From Streptomyces sp. NBC_01016 (lineage in GTDB: Bacteria > Actinomycetota > Actinomycetes > Streptomycetales > Streptomycetaceae), in NCBI RefSeq assembly GCF_026341035.1, contig NZ_JAPEOQ010000001.1, positions 2,294,001-2,358,000 on the forward strand: a DNA stretch of 64,000 nucleotides, read 5' to 3'. Below the pieces are notes generated by a model, which made no database searches, was not told where the DNA came from, and saw only the letters and a program-made list of their open reading frames with translations. The first letter of the stretch is position 1, and every line of letters starts with the position of its first letter. Below, piece by piece: positions 9,257 through 19,737 of the stretch. The position numbers and the translations under genes are program-made.

Positions 9257-10126
9257 TCAGGACTGGCTGCGGCCGCGGTCGCGTGGGGCCCACGGCGTGA
9301 GGAACCGGCCTGCCAGGCGCACCAGTTCGGAGAAGAGGACGCCGAGGGCGGCGACGCAGACGATGCCGACGAACATCACGTCGTTCTGGAAGAGGGCGCG
9401 GGCGTCGAAGATCAGATGGCCCAGGCCGTCGTTCGCGGCGATCTGCTCCGAGGCGACGATGACCAGGACCGCGACGCCCGCCGCGATGCGCGCGCCCACC
9501 AGGACGGCGGGGAGCGAGGCGGGCAGCAGGATGTGCCGGAACATCTGCCAGGGGGACGCGCCGAAGACCTGGCCGGCGTCCCGGTGGCCGGTGGGGACGG
9601 AGATGACCGCCGCCATCGTGGAGATCCACACGAAGAAGAAGACCGTCGCCGCGACGAGCGCGATCTGCGGCCCCTCGCCCAGGCCGAACATGTTCAGGAA
9701 GATCGGCAGAAGGGCGAGCTTCGGCACTACGTAGAGGGCGTCGAGGAGGGGTTCGAGTGCCGCGCGGACCAGGGAGATCGAGCCCATGAGGAGGCCGAGG
9801 AGGTAGCCCGACACCGTGCCGATGACGTAGCCGGCGAGGACCCGCTTCAGGGTGGCCCAGACGTCCGGCCACAGTTCGCCGTCGGCCGCGCGCTGCCAGC
9901 CGTCGGCGAGGATCGTGGATGGGGCCGGGTAGATGCGCTCGTCGATCCAGGACTGCGAGGCCGCGAGCTGCCAGAGCAGGATCAGGACCACGGGGACCGC
10001 GATCGCGAGGGAGAGTTCGAGGGCGCGGCGTTTGCGCCGGGCGCGGGTGGGGTGGAGCTCCTGGGGGCCCGGGGCACGGACCAGGAGGTCGTCGTCCGTG
10101 GCCTTGGCCGGAATCAGGTTGGTCAT
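9257..10126 (-). CDS. ABC transporter permease (SsuC-like)
   Basis: 289 aa, six or so membrane segments, the first at about residues 40-58 (LSLAIAVPVVLILLWQLAA). The BPD_transp_1 cytoplasmic loop is readable as AARIAAGVAVLVIVASEQIAANDGLGHLI (given here as the EAA-type region, residues about 195-225). The family is the inner-membrane component of aliphatic sulfonate/nitrate/taurine importers. It lies between the ATPase gene (49-bp gap) and the binding-protein gene (43-bp gap), all on the minus strand, so the three form one operon. Substrate unknown. Confidence 0.9.
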   Translation of the reverse strand: MTNLIPAKATDDDLLVRAPGPQELHPTRARRKRRALELSLAIAVPVVLILLWQLAASQSWIDERIYPAPSTILADGWQRAADGELWPDVWATLKRVLAGYVIGTVSGYLLGLLMGSISLVRAALEPLLDALYVVPKLALLPIFLNMFGLGEGPQIALVAATVFFFVWISTMAAVISVPTGHRDAGQVFGASPWQMFRHILLPASLPAVLVGARIAAGVAVLVIVASEQIAANDGLGHLIFDARALFQNDVMFVGIVCVAALGVLFSELVRLAGRFLTPWAPRDRGRSQS

Positions 10127-10175
10127 GGGCGCAGCCCATTCGTTGAAAGGGCGGTGGTGGGTGACGGGAGGGCGG

Positions 10176-10934
10176 TCATGCCGGGACCGCCTCCTGGTGC
10201 ACCTCGCCGCGCAGCAGATCCCACAACTCGCCCTTCAGGGAGGTGAATTCGGGGGTGTCGCGGATGTCTCCGGTGCGCGGGCGCTCGAACGGCGGCCTGC
10301 GCTCGGCGATCACGCGGCCGGGGCGGGCCGACATCACCAGGACCCGGTCGCCGAGGACGATCGCCTCCTCCAGGCTGTGCGTGATGAAGAGCGTGGTGGT
10401 CCGCGTCGTCTGCGTGAGTGCCAGCAGCTCGTCCTGGAGGATCGTGCGGAGCTGGGCGTCGAGGGCCGCGAAGGGCTCGTCCATGAGGAGGATCTCCGGC
10501 TCCACCGCCAGCGCCCGCGCGATCGCGACGCGCTGGCGCATGCCGCCGGAGAGGGCGGACGGGTAGGCGTCGGCGAAGTCGGCGAGGCCCATCCGGGCGA
10601 GCCAGTCGCGGGCGCGGGCGTTCGCCTCCTTGCGCGGGGTCTTCTGGATGTCGAGGCCGAAGCGGACGTTGGCCAGGACGGTTTTCCAGTCGTAGATCCC
10701 GTAGTCCTGGAAGATCATGGCCGCCGGACGAGGGCTCGTCGTACGGATCTCCAGGGTGCCGCCGGAGGGGCGGGTGAGGCCCGCGGCTATCCGGAGCAGG
10801 GTGGACTTTCCGCAGCCCGAGGGGCCGACCACGCAGACGAACTCGCCGGGAGTGACCGTCAGGTCGAGCGGTCCGAGGGCGTGCGTGGTGCCGAAAGTCC
10901 TGGTGAGTGCGCGGGCTTGGAGCTTGGGATGCAT
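10176..10934 (-). CDS. ABC transporter ATP-binding protein (SsuB/TauB-like)
   Basis: 252 aa. Walker A is GPSGCGKSTLL, the Q-loop region follows, the signature is LSGGMRQRVAIARAL and Walker B is ILLMDEPFAALD, with the H-loop in TLFITHSLEEA; all motifs are intact. It powers the importer encoded by the next two genes. A longer frame reaches 11060, but ATG 10934 (MHPKLQARALTRTFG) has GGAGG just upstream and begins at the normal domain boundary. First gene of the three-gene operon. Confidence 0.92.
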   Translation of the reverse strand: MHPKLQARALTRTFGTTHALGPLDLTVTPGEFVCVVGPSGCGKSTLLRIAAGLTRPSGGTLEIRTTSPRPAAMIFQDYGIYDWKTVLANVRFGLDIQKTPRKEANARARDWLARMGLADFADAYPSALSGGMRQRVAIARALAVEPEILLMDEPFAALDAQLRTILQDELLALTQTTRTTTLFITHSLEEAIVLGDRVLVMSARPGRVIAERRPPFERPRTGDIRDTPEFTSLKGELWDLLRGEVHQEAVPA

Positions 10935-11059
10935 GGGCCCTCCGGGGTGCGGCGGATTCTCGTGGGCGACCGCGAGAATATGACGACCCGTCAGATTGCG
11001 GAAGGGGTGCGTGGTTGACGCATGCACAGTGGGGCCCGGCGACCTGTGGCCGCACGGCA

Positions 11060-11089
11060 AAAGGCCCGCACCGTGAGGTGCGGGCCTTT
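11060..11089 (-). terminator. Terminator of the fur-family gene
   Basis: Perfect 13-bp stem AAAGGCCCGCACC / GGTGCGGGCCTTT with a GTGA loop, 26 bp past the stop of the leftward Fur-family gene; read leftward it ends in a T-run. It separates this gene from the ABC operon. Confidence 0.85.
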
Positions 11090-11115
11090 CGGAGTTGAGG
11101 GTTCCGGGTGAGGAG

Positions 11116-11535
11116 CTACGCCTTCGCGGCGCAGTTCGGGCACAGTCCCCGGTAGGTGACCTCGACGTCCGAGATCGTGAAGCCGAAGCGCTCGTCGGAC
11201 GGCAGGGCCGTCAGCGGATTGCCCGTCGGGTGCACGTCGCGGATCTGGCCGCACACGTCGCAGACCAGGTGCTGGTGCGGGCGGTGCGCGTTCGGGTCGT
11301 AGCGCTTGGCGCGCTTGTCCGTCGCGACCTCGATCACCTCACCGAGCGAGACCATCTCGCCCAGCGTGTTGTAAACGGTGGCCCGTGAGATCTCCGGCAG
11401 CCTCGCCGTCGCGCGCGCATGCACCTCGTCAGCGGTGAGGTGTACGTGGTCCCCGTCGAGGACCTCGGCCACGACGCGTCGCTGCGCGGTCATCCGCCAG
11501 CCGCGTCCGCGCAGCCGTTCCAACAGGTCACTCAT
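11116..11535 (-). CDS. Fur-family peroxide/metal-responsive repressor (CatR/FurA/PerR type)
   Basis: 139 aa. Winged-helix N terminus (MTAQRRVVAEVL, SRATVYNTLGEMVSLGEV) and a dimerisation domain with the metal motifs HRPHQHLVCDVCGQIRDV and a second CxxC in GLCPNCAAKA, so both structural-zinc cysteine pairs are present. It is divergent from katG, the arrangement of peroxide regulators controlling a catalase, so repression of katG and itself is likely. The ATG lacks an RBS but has TAGGCT seven bases upstream, suggesting a leaderless message. FurA, CatR and CpeB-linked FurS are all possible relatives; the sequence alone does not choose among them. Confidence 0.88.
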   Translation of the reverse strand: MSDLLERLRGRGWRMTAQRRVVAEVLDGDHVHLTADEVHARATARLPEISRATVYNTLGEMVSLGEVIEVATDKRAKRYDPNAHRPHQHLVCDVCGQIRDVHPTGNPLTALPSDERFGFTISDVEVTYRGLCPNCAAKA

Positions 11536-11596
11536 AAGGACCAGCCTAACAGTCAGGGGACCTTGGCCCCGAACGGATGTGACTTTGGAGCTTTCC

Positions 11597-11624
11597 TTGA
11601 CTTAGACATTGTCCATTGTAGGAT
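11597..11624 (+). promoter_or_regulatory. katG promoter with embedded operator-like palindrome
   Basis: TTGACT at 11597-11602 and TAGGAT at 11619-11624 are separated by 16 nt, a good HrdB-type promoter pointing to katG. The palindrome GACATTGTC (11605-11613) lies inside the spacer, where a bound Fur-family dimer would block polymerase. The promoter call is strong; the operator is inferred from position. Confidence 0.72.
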
Positions 11625-11639
11625 CAAGCTCGGCTATAG

Positions 11640-13889
<2,250 letters not shown>

Positions 13890-13905
13890 TCGAGAACCGT
13901 TGAGC

Positions 13906-13943
13906 AAAGAGGGCCGGCTCCCTTCGGGGAACCGGCCCTCTTT
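13906..13943 (+). terminator. katG terminator
   Basis: AAAGAGGGCCGG pairs with CCGGCCCTCTTT, extended by CTCCC/GGGA around a TTCG loop; it starts 16 bp after the katG stop and ends in TTTGT. Confidence 0.87.
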
Positions 13944-13992
13944 GTCGTGTCCGAGCAGCGTCGTGTCCGGACGTCGTGCCCAGGCGTCGTGT

Positions 13993-14406
13993 CTACGCCG
14001 GGAGCGGGGCGGGCTGTCGTCGGGCCGGGGCCCAGCGGCGGATGATGTCGCGGACCGAGACGATGCCGACCGGCTCCTGCCCGTCGAGCACGATGAGATG
14101 CCGGAAGCCGCCGTGCGCCATGGCGGCGGCGGCCTCCTCCACGGTCCACGACGGGGCGGCAAAGACGACGTCCGTGGTGGTGTGGGTGCCCGCGGTCTCC
14201 AGGTCCGGATCCTGGTTCTGGCCCAGGGCGTTGAGGATGTCGCGCTCGGTCAGGATGCCGACGCCGATGCCGTCCGGGTCGAGGACGACGGCGGCGCCGA
14301 CGTGCCGCGCGGACATCAGCCGGGCCGCCTGGCGCAGGGTGTGGTTGGGGCCGATGGTGAGGACCATCGTGCTCATGGCGTCACGGACGAGCATGGATGG
14401 AGCCAC
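13993..14406 (-). CDS. Two-CBS-domain protein
   Basis: 137 aa, made only of a CBS pair (Bateman module): CBS1 around residues 5-65 (AMSTMVLTIGPNHTLRQAARL ... GILTERDIL) and CBS2 around 70-130 (DVVFAAPSWTVEEAAAAMAHG ... GIVSVRDII). Such stand-alone modules bind adenine nucleotides and often sense energy charge or redox state. It converges with katG and lies upstream of no obvious partner. The target cannot be told from the sequence. Confidence 0.88.
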   Translation of the reverse strand: MAPSMLVRDAMSTMVLTIGPNHTLRQAARLMSARHVGAAVVLDPDGIGVGILTERDILNALGQNQDPDLETAGTHTTTDVVFAAPSWTVEEAAAAMAHGGFRHLIVLDGQEPVGIVSVRDIIRRWAPARRQPAPLPA

Positions 14407-14562
14407 CTTCCTGTGTGAGGTACTTGTGGCACCGGGCCCGTAAGGAACGAGAACCGGTTCACAAGTTCACAAGTGGGGGGACTCTCAGAGTTGCAGGTAA
14501 AGGGAGTGCCAACAAGGGGGCGCGAGAGGTGAGTTCAGGGGCGTGAGGAGTTCAACCCGCAC

Positions 14563-15363
14563 TCACACCGAAGCGCGCAGATAGCTCAGCAGTTGGTCGT
14601 GGAGCAGGCCGTTCGAGGCCGCCGCGTTGCCACTGTGCGGGCCGGGGCGTCCGTCGAGCCCGGTGTAGCTGCCGCCCGCCTCGGAGACGACGATCGACGG
14701 CGCCGCCATGTCCCAGAGGGAGAGCTCCGGTTCGGCGCACATCTCGATCGATCCCTCGGCGACCATCATGTACGGCCAGAAGTCCCCGTAGCCGCGCGTG
14801 CGCCACACGGCCCGCGTCAGATCGAGGAACCCGTCGAGCCTGCCCTGCTCCTCCCAGCCGGTCAGCGAGGAGTACGCGAACGAGGCGTCCTCCAGGCGGC
14901 CCACCTTGGAGACGTGGATGCGCGACGCGGAGGTGAGGCTGCGGCCCGTGTACGCGCCCGCTCCCTTCGCCGCCCACCAACGGCGCTGCAGTGCGGGGGC
15001 GGAGACGACGCCGACGACCGGCTGGTAGCCGCCCTCGCCGGCCTCCATCAGGGAGATCAGCGTCGCCCAGACCGGGACGCCGCGCACGTAGTTCTTGGTC
15101 CCGTCGATCGGGTCGATGACCCAGCGGCGCGGGCCCGTGCCCTGGATCCCGTACTCCTCGCCCAGGATCGCGTCACGCGGCCGTGCCCGTTGAAGGTTGC
15201 CGCGGATCAACTCCTCGGCAGCCTTGTCCGCCTCGCTCACCGGAGTCATGTCCGGTTTGGTCTCCACCTTCAGGTCGAGAGCCTTGAACCGGTCCATCGT
15301 CGCGGCATCGGCGACGTCCGCGAGGACGTGGGCGAGCCGCAGATCATCTTGGTAGTCGGGCAT
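14563..15363 (-). CDS. hisN: Histidinol-phosphatase, inositol-monophosphatase family
   Basis: 266 aa. The metal-binding motifs of the IMPase superfamily are intact: EEYG near residue 70, WVIDPIDGTKNYVRG at about 81-95, and WDMAAPSIVVSEAGG near 215. In actinobacteria this subgroup is the HisN histidinol-phosphatase; an inositol-phosphatase role cannot be excluded. No RBS precedes the ATG, but TACTGT (minus strand, 15370-15375) lies six bases upstream, so translation is probably leaderless. Single-gene unit, divergent from a TetR regulator. Confidence 0.87.
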   Translation of the reverse strand: MPDYQDDLRLAHVLADVADAATMDRFKALDLKVETKPDMTPVSEADKAAEELIRGNLQRARPRDAILGEEYGIQGTGPRRWVIDPIDGTKNYVRGVPVWATLISLMEAGEGGYQPVVGVVSAPALQRRWWAAKGAGAYTGRSLTSASRIHVSKVGRLEDASFAYSSLTGWEEQGRLDGFLDLTRAVWRTRGYGDFWPYMMVAEGSIEMCAEPELSLWDMAAPSIVVSEAGGSYTGLDGRPGPHSGNAAASNGLLHDQLLSYLRASV

Positions 15364-15517
15364 GAGTGAACAGTATCGATCGTGGTACGCCGACTGCTAC
15401 AGGGACCGATCCGACGCCGGGCCCTGTGCGCTCGACGCGGGGGATTGACACCGCGTACGAGCGCGTCAACTCTGGCCACACAGGCCTGACGAAACCCGGC
15501 GAACCGGGGAGGCGACG

Positions 15518-16099
15518 ATGCCTGCAGCGCGGGAATCCCTACTGGAAGCGGCCTATACGGCGCTCGGGCGACGGCCGTGGGGCGGGGTGCGGATGGTCGA
15601 CGTGGCAGCGGTCGCTGGGGTCTCCCGGCAGACCCTCTACAACGAGTTCGGCAGCAAGGAAGGGCTCGCTCGCGCCCTCGTGCGCCGAGAGGCAGACGCC
15701 TATCTCGCGGGCGTGGACCGGGCGTTGAAGGAGGGCGGGCTCGACGGCGTGGCCGAGTGGACCGTCGCCAGTGCGCGGCGCAATCCGCTGGTGCGGGCCG
15801 CGCTCACCGGGTGCTGGAGCGAGCGCCTGCCCGCGCCGACACTGTCCGCCGTGCCGTCCTCCTCGTCCGTGCCGGCCCAGCGCAGAGCGGACGGGCCGCT
15901 GCCGGCGCCCGGCGACTTCGTGGTCGCGGTGCGGGACCGGAGTGTGGCCGCGCTCGGTGTGCCGGGGGTGGCGAAGAGCGAGGTTGAGGCGCTGGCGCGG
16001 GACTGCGAGGTGGCGGTGCGGCTGGCGCTGTCTTGCGTGATGGCGCCGCCGGGAGAGGGCGGGGTCGCGCGGATGGTGCGCGAGGTCGTGCGCCGGTAG
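15518..16099 (+). CDS. TetR/AcrR-family transcriptional regulator
   Basis: 193 aa. The N-terminal HTH is clear: LLEAAYTALGRRPWGGVRMV, then DVAAVAGVSRQTLYNEFGSKEGLARAL with the recognition helix in SRQTLYNEFGSK. The C-terminal ligand domain is not assignable to a known ligand. A GGGGAGG-type RBS lies before ATG 15518. It converges on the sugE-type exporter, with only 58 bp between stops; regulation of that exporter is possible but no operator was recognised. Confidence 0.88.
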   Translation: MPAARESLLEAAYTALGRRPWGGVRMVDVAAVAGVSRQTLYNEFGSKEGLARALVRREADAYLAGVDRALKEGGLDGVAEWTVASARRNPLVRAALTGCWSERLPAPTLSAVPSSSSVPAQRRADGPLPAPGDFVVAVRDRSVAALGVPGVAKSEVEALARDCEVAVRLALSCVMAPPGEGGVARMVREVVRR

Positions 16100-16163
16100 C
16101 GCGGACGCTCAGGGTGCCGGTGGAACGGACGCTCGGTGGGCCGGTAGAGCGGACGCGTCAGTG
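16092..16163. repeat. Three degenerate 24-bp tandem repeats bridging two genes
   Basis: Units start GCCGGTAGCGCGGACGCTCA, GCCGGTGGAACGGACGCTCG and GCCGGTAGAGCGGACGCGTC at 16092, 16116 and 16140. The first covers the TetR-gene stop and the third reaches the stop of the sugE-type gene. Confidence 0.75.
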
Positions 16164-16481
16164 CGCCGAGCCCGACAGCTGCAGGCCGATCACGCCCGCG
16201 ATCACCAGGCTGATGGAGACGATCTTGAGGACCGAGACCATGTCCCCGAGGAAGACCATGCCGTAGATCGCCGTGCCGGCCGCGCCGATGCCCGTCCACA
16301 CCGCGTAGGCAGGACCCACGTCGAGCTTCTTCAGGGAGAGCGTGAGGAGTCCGAAGCTGCCGAGGGCGAACGCGGCGAACGCGACCGTCGGCCACAGCCG
16401 GGTGAAGCCGTGGGAGAGCTTCAGGCAGACGGCGAATCCGGTCTCCAGGATCCCCGCGACGACGACCAGCAGCCACGCCAT
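16158..16481 (-). CDS. sugE: SMR-family exporter, SugE/Gdx (guanidinium) type
   Basis: 107 aa, four predicted helices: MAWLLVVVAGILETGFAVCL with the essential membrane Glu13, and the Gdx-type segment GPAYAVWTGIGAAGTAIYG that separates this branch from EmrE-type drug pumps. Gdx proteins export guanidinium in exchange for protons, so that is the likely role; QAC export is an alternative. I use ATG 16481, preceded by GGAGG with a 9-nt gap; a GTG at 16505 has no RBS. The neighbouring TetR gene converges on it. No guanidine riboswitch was recognised in the 100-bp leader. Confidence 0.87.
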   Translation of the reverse strand: MAWLLVVVAGILETGFAVCLKLSHGFTRLWPTVAFAAFALGSFGLLTLSLKKLDVGPAYAVWTGIGAAGTAIYGMVFLGDMVSVLKIVSISLVIAGVIGLQLSGSAH

Positions 16482-16590
16482 GTCCTTGTGCCTCCCGCGT
16501 TCCACTGATCTCTGAATGTCTGTGATCTTGCGTCCGGCTTGGTGCGATTATGCCCTTACCTGTGTGGCGCGGCAGCAAACAAGCGCGAGT

Positions 16591-17601
16591 TCAGTCGCCG
16601 TCCCGGCGCTCCCGTGTCGCGAGGAGGCGGCGCAGCGAGTACAGCCGGGCCGGATCCGCGTGCCCCTCCTCCACGTAGGCGTCCAGCGCGCAGTCGGGTT
16701 CGTCGTGGCTGCACGCGCGCGGGCAGTTCTCCGTGCCCGGCACCAGGTCGGGGAAGGCGTTGATGACGCGCGACGGGTCCACGTGGTGCAGCCCGAACGA
16801 CCGCACGCCGGGCGTGTCGATCACCCAGCCCGCGTCCCCCGACAACGGCAGCGCGAGCGCCGATGTCGTCGTGTGCCTGCCGCGCCCGGTCACCGCGTTG
16901 ACATGCCCCGTCGTACGCCGCTGATCGTCCGGCACCAGGGCGTTGACCAGCGTCGTCTTTCCGACGCCGGAGTGGCCGACGAACGCCGTGATCTTCCCGT
17001 CGAGCTGCTCGCGCACCCGCTCCACGGCCGAGCCGTCCTCCAGCTCGGTACGGCTGGTGACGACGTACGGGATGTCGAGCGCCCCGTACAGCTCGAGCAT
17101 CTTGTCCGGCGGCGCCAGGTCCGACTTCGTCAGGACGAGGAGCGGGGTGAGGCCGCCGTCGAACGCCGCCACCAGGCAGCGGTCGATCATGCGCGGGCGC
17201 GGCTCGGGGTCGGCGAGCGCGGTGACAATGGCGAGCTGGTCGGCATTGGCGACGACCACCCGCTCGTACGGGTCGTCGTCGTCCGCCGTGCGGCGCAGCA
17301 GGGAGCTGCGGCCCCCGATGCGGACGATGCGCGCGAGGGTGTCCTTCTTGCCGGACAGATCGCCGACGACGGAGACCCGGTCGCCCACGACCGCCGCCTT
17401 GCGGCCCAGCTCGCGGGCCTTCATCGCGGTCACGGGGACGTCGTCGATGAGGACGGTGAGCCGGCCGCGGTCGACCGTGAGGACCATGCCCTCGGCCGCG
17501 TCCTCGTGCTTGGGGCGGATGTTGCTCCGCGGCCGGTTGCCCTTGCGGTTCGGGCGCTGCCGGATGTCGTCCTCGTCGGTGTGCTTGCCGTAGCGGCGCA
17601 T
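16591..17601 (-). CDS. rsgA: Ribosome small-subunit-dependent GTPase RsgA
   Basis: 336 aa. Circularly permuted GTPase: an OB-fold region near residues 40-95 precedes G4 (LTKSDLA), G5, then G1 (GHSGVGKTTLVNAL), switch regions and G3 (DTPGVRSFGL), followed by the C-terminal zinc knuckle NCPRACSHDEPDCAL. It assists late 30S maturation and releases assembly factors. The ATG is preceded by GGGG, and the gene lies 12 bp downstream of aroA on the same strand; the pair is probably co-transcribed, as in many actinobacteria. Confidence 0.94.
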   Translation of the reverse strand: MRRYGKHTDEDDIRQRPNRKGNRPRSNIRPKHEDAAEGMVLTVDRGRLTVLIDDVPVTAMKARELGRKAAVVGDRVSVVGDLSGKKDTLARIVRIGGRSSLLRRTADDDDPYERVVVANADQLAIVTALADPEPRPRMIDRCLVAAFDGGLTPLLVLTKSDLAPPDKMLELYGALDIPYVVTSRTELEDGSAVERVREQLDGKITAFVGHSGVGKTTLVNALVPDDQRRTTGHVNAVTGRGRHTTTSALALPLSGDAGWVIDTPGVRSFGLHHVDPSRVINAFPDLVPGTENCPRACSHDEPDCALDAYVEEGHADPARLYSLRRLLATRERRDGD

Positions 17602-17613
17602 CGCGGTGTGCCC

Positions 17614-18939
17614 CTAGGCCCGGTCGGTCCCGAGCATCGCGGCCCACATGTCGGGGAAGTCCGGCAGCGTCTTCGCGGTGGTCGCCACGTTCTCGATCTG
17701 TACGTCCTTGACCGCGAGGCCGATGATCGCGCCCGCGGTGGCCATGCGGTGGTCGTCGTACGTGTGGAAGATCCCGCCGTGCAGCTTGCGCGGGCGGATG
17801 TGCAGACCGTCGGCGGTCTCCGTCACATCACCGCCCAGCTCGTTGATCTCCTTGGTGAGCGCGGCAAGGCGGTCCGTCTCGTGCAGGCGCAGATGGGCGA
17901 CGCCGCGCAGGGTGGACGGGGAGTCGGCCAGGGCGGCCACCGCGGCGATGCCGGGGGTCAGCTCGCCGACCTCGCTCAGGTCGACGTCGATGCCGTGGAT
18001 CGACCCCGACCCGGTGAACTCGAGCCCGCGCTCGGTCAGTTCACAGCCGCCGCCCATCTGCGTGAAGATGTCGCGCAGCGCGTCGCCGGGCTGCGTGGTG
18101 TGCTCGGGCCAGTCGGGGATCGTCACCTTGCCGCCGGTGATCAGGGCCGCGGCCAGGAACGGCTGGGCGTTCGACAGGTCCGGCTCGATGGTGATGTCCC
18201 GGCCGAGCAGGGCGCCGGGCGTGACCCGCCACACGTTCGGCTCGCCGCCCGACTCCGGGGTGTCGACCTGGGCGCCGACCGCGCGCAGCATGTCGACCGT
18301 CATGCGGATGTGCGGCATGGAGGGGAGGGCCGAGCCCGTGTGCCGGACCTCGACTCCCTGGTTGAAGCGCGGGCCCGACAGCAGCAGGGCCGAAACGAAC
18401 TGGGACGACGACGAGGCGTCGATCTCCACCGGGCCGCCCTCCAGGGCGCCCCCGCCGTGCACCGTCAGCGGCAGCGCGCCGCGGCCCTCGTCGTCGATCC
18501 GGGCGCCGAGCGCGCGCAGCGCGTCGATCACGCCGTGCAGCGGACGCTCGTACGAACGGGGGTCGCCGTCGAACCGGATCGGACCGTCGGCGAGCGAGGC
18601 GACCGGCGGCAGGAAGCGCATCACGGTCCCCGCGTTGCCGACGTCGACCGTGGCGGGCCCCTGAAGGCCGGACGGGATGACGCGCCACGCCTCACCGGAC
18701 CCGTCGGGCCCCACGCCTTCCTCGATGCCCACACCCATCTCGCGCAGCGCGGCCGCCATCAGCAGCGTGTCGCGGGAGCGCAGCGGGCGGCGCAGCCAGC
18801 CCGGCTCCGCGGCGAGCGCGGCGAGCACGAGCGCCCGGTTGGTGACGGATTTGGACCCCGGCACCTGAACAGTCGCGTCGACGGCTCCGCTCGCGAGAGG
18901 GGCGGGCCAGAGGGCGGTGTGGGCCGGGTTCGTGGTCAT
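17614..18939 (-). CDS. aroA: 3-phosphoshikimate 1-carboxyvinyltransferase (EPSP synthase)
   Basis: 441 aa. Joins shikimate-3-phosphate and PEP in the chorismate pathway. Visible motifs: [17 protein letters not shown] (PEP/S3P lysine region), [15 protein letters not shown] (the GNAGT loop), [13 protein letters not shown] and, near the C terminus, LRLHETDRL and [13 protein letters not shown], all in the normal order and full length. No RBS; TAGAGT (minus strand, 18946-18951) is six bases before the ATG, so the mRNA is probably leaderless. It leads the aroA-rsgA unit. Confidence 0.96.
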   Translation of the reverse strand: MTTNPAHTALWPAPLASGAVDATVQVPGSKSVTNRALVLAALAAEPGWLRRPLRSRDTLLMAAALREMGVGIEEGVGPDGSGEAWRVIPSGLQGPATVDVGNAGTVMRFLPPVASLADGPIRFDGDPRSYERPLHGVIDALRALGARIDDEGRGALPLTVHGGGALEGGPVEIDASSSSQFVSALLLSGPRFNQGVEVRHTGSALPSMPHIRMTVDMLRAVGAQVDTPESGGEPNVWRVTPGALLGRDITIEPDLSNAQPFLAAALITGGKVTIPDWPEHTTQPGDALRDIFTQMGGGCELTERGLEFTGSGSIHGIDVDLSEVGELTPGIAAVAALADSPSTLRGVAHLRLHETDRLAALTKEINELGGDVTETADGLHIRPRKLHGGIFHTYDDHRMATAGAIIGLAVKDVQIENVATTAKTLPDFPDMWAAMLGTDRA

Positions 18940-18975
18940 GCCCCAACTCTAGTCGGCCCCCGGGAAGGCACCTGC

Positions 18976-19677
18976 TCACAGCCCCAGCAGCCAGCGGCCA
19001 CCGCCGAGCAGTGAGCACAGTGAGACGGCGTGGAAGAAAAACAGCCACATTCCCGCGGGGACGTGCGTGAGGCGCGAGAGCTGGTCGGCGTCGGAGTCGC
19101 CCGCGCCTCCCCTGTGGCGCTTGCGCTGCAGCTCGAAGGCGGGGCGCACGCCACCGAGGAGCAGGAACCAGACCACGGTGTACGCGAAGGCCGCCTGGAC
19201 CTGCGGCCCCGCGAGCCAGGAGACGAGGACGAAGGCGCCGCCGGCGACGACGACGGTCAGCACCCCGTACGCGTTCCTGATCATCACGAGCATCGCCACG
19301 AGCAGCGCCGTGGCCAGCCACAGCAGCAGTGTGATGTGTCCCTCGGAGAGCAGCGCCGCGCCGCCGAGACCGAGCAGCGGCGGGGCCGTGTACCCGGCGG
19401 CCGCGGTCAGGATCATGCCGAGGCCGGTCGGTTTGCCGCGGCTCACGGTGAGGCCGCTGGTGTCGCCGTGCAGCCGGATGCCGTCGAGGCGGCGGCCCAT
19501 CAGCAGGGCGATCAGGCCGTGGCCGCCCTCGTGGGCGATCGTGATGGCGTTACGGGACAGCCGCCAGATGCCGTGCGGGACGATCGCGGCGAGCGCGACG
19601 ACGGCCGTGGCGATCGTCACCCACTGGTCGGGGTCGGACTGGGTCCCGAAGATCCGGTCCCAGAGGCTGGCGTCCAT
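18976..19677 (-). CDS. M50B-like membrane metalloprotease
   Basis: 233 aa with about five membrane helices. The zinc motif HEGGH sits in NAITIAHEGGHGLIALL near residue 45-60, and a downstream segment (AYGVLTVVVAGGAFVLVSWLAG) takes the place of the second active-site helix; the canonical NxxPxxxLDG motif is not seen, so activity is uncertain. The start ATG 19677 gives MDASLWDRIFGTQSD; the frame is open further upstream, but that would overrun the divergent SRAP gene. Possible role in intramembrane proteolysis; no substrate suggested by context. Confidence 0.8.
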   Translation of the reverse strand: MDASLWDRIFGTQSDPDQWVTIATAVVALAAIVPHGIWRLSRNAITIAHEGGHGLIALLMGRRLDGIRLHGDTSGLTVSRGKPTGLGMILTAAAGYTAPPLLGLGGAALLSEGHITLLLWLATALLVAMLVMIRNAYGVLTVVVAGGAFVLVSWLAGPQVQAAFAYTVVWFLLLGGVRPAFELQRKRHRGGAGDSDADQLSRLTHVPAGMWLFFFHAVSLCSLLGGGRWLLGL

Positions 19678-19737
19678 GTGTTTCGGCTGCTCCCGTTCGG
19701 GTTCGGTGGCGGGTCGGCATCTGGCACTGTGGCACGT

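Noticed and set aside
8077..10934. Assigning the ABC importer to sulfonates or thiamine
   Set aside because: No sulfonatase, thi gene or THI-box was seen nearby; substrate left open.
16482..16590. Possible guanidine riboswitch before the sugE-type gene
   Set aside because: No ykkC-type conserved core was recognisable in the leader.
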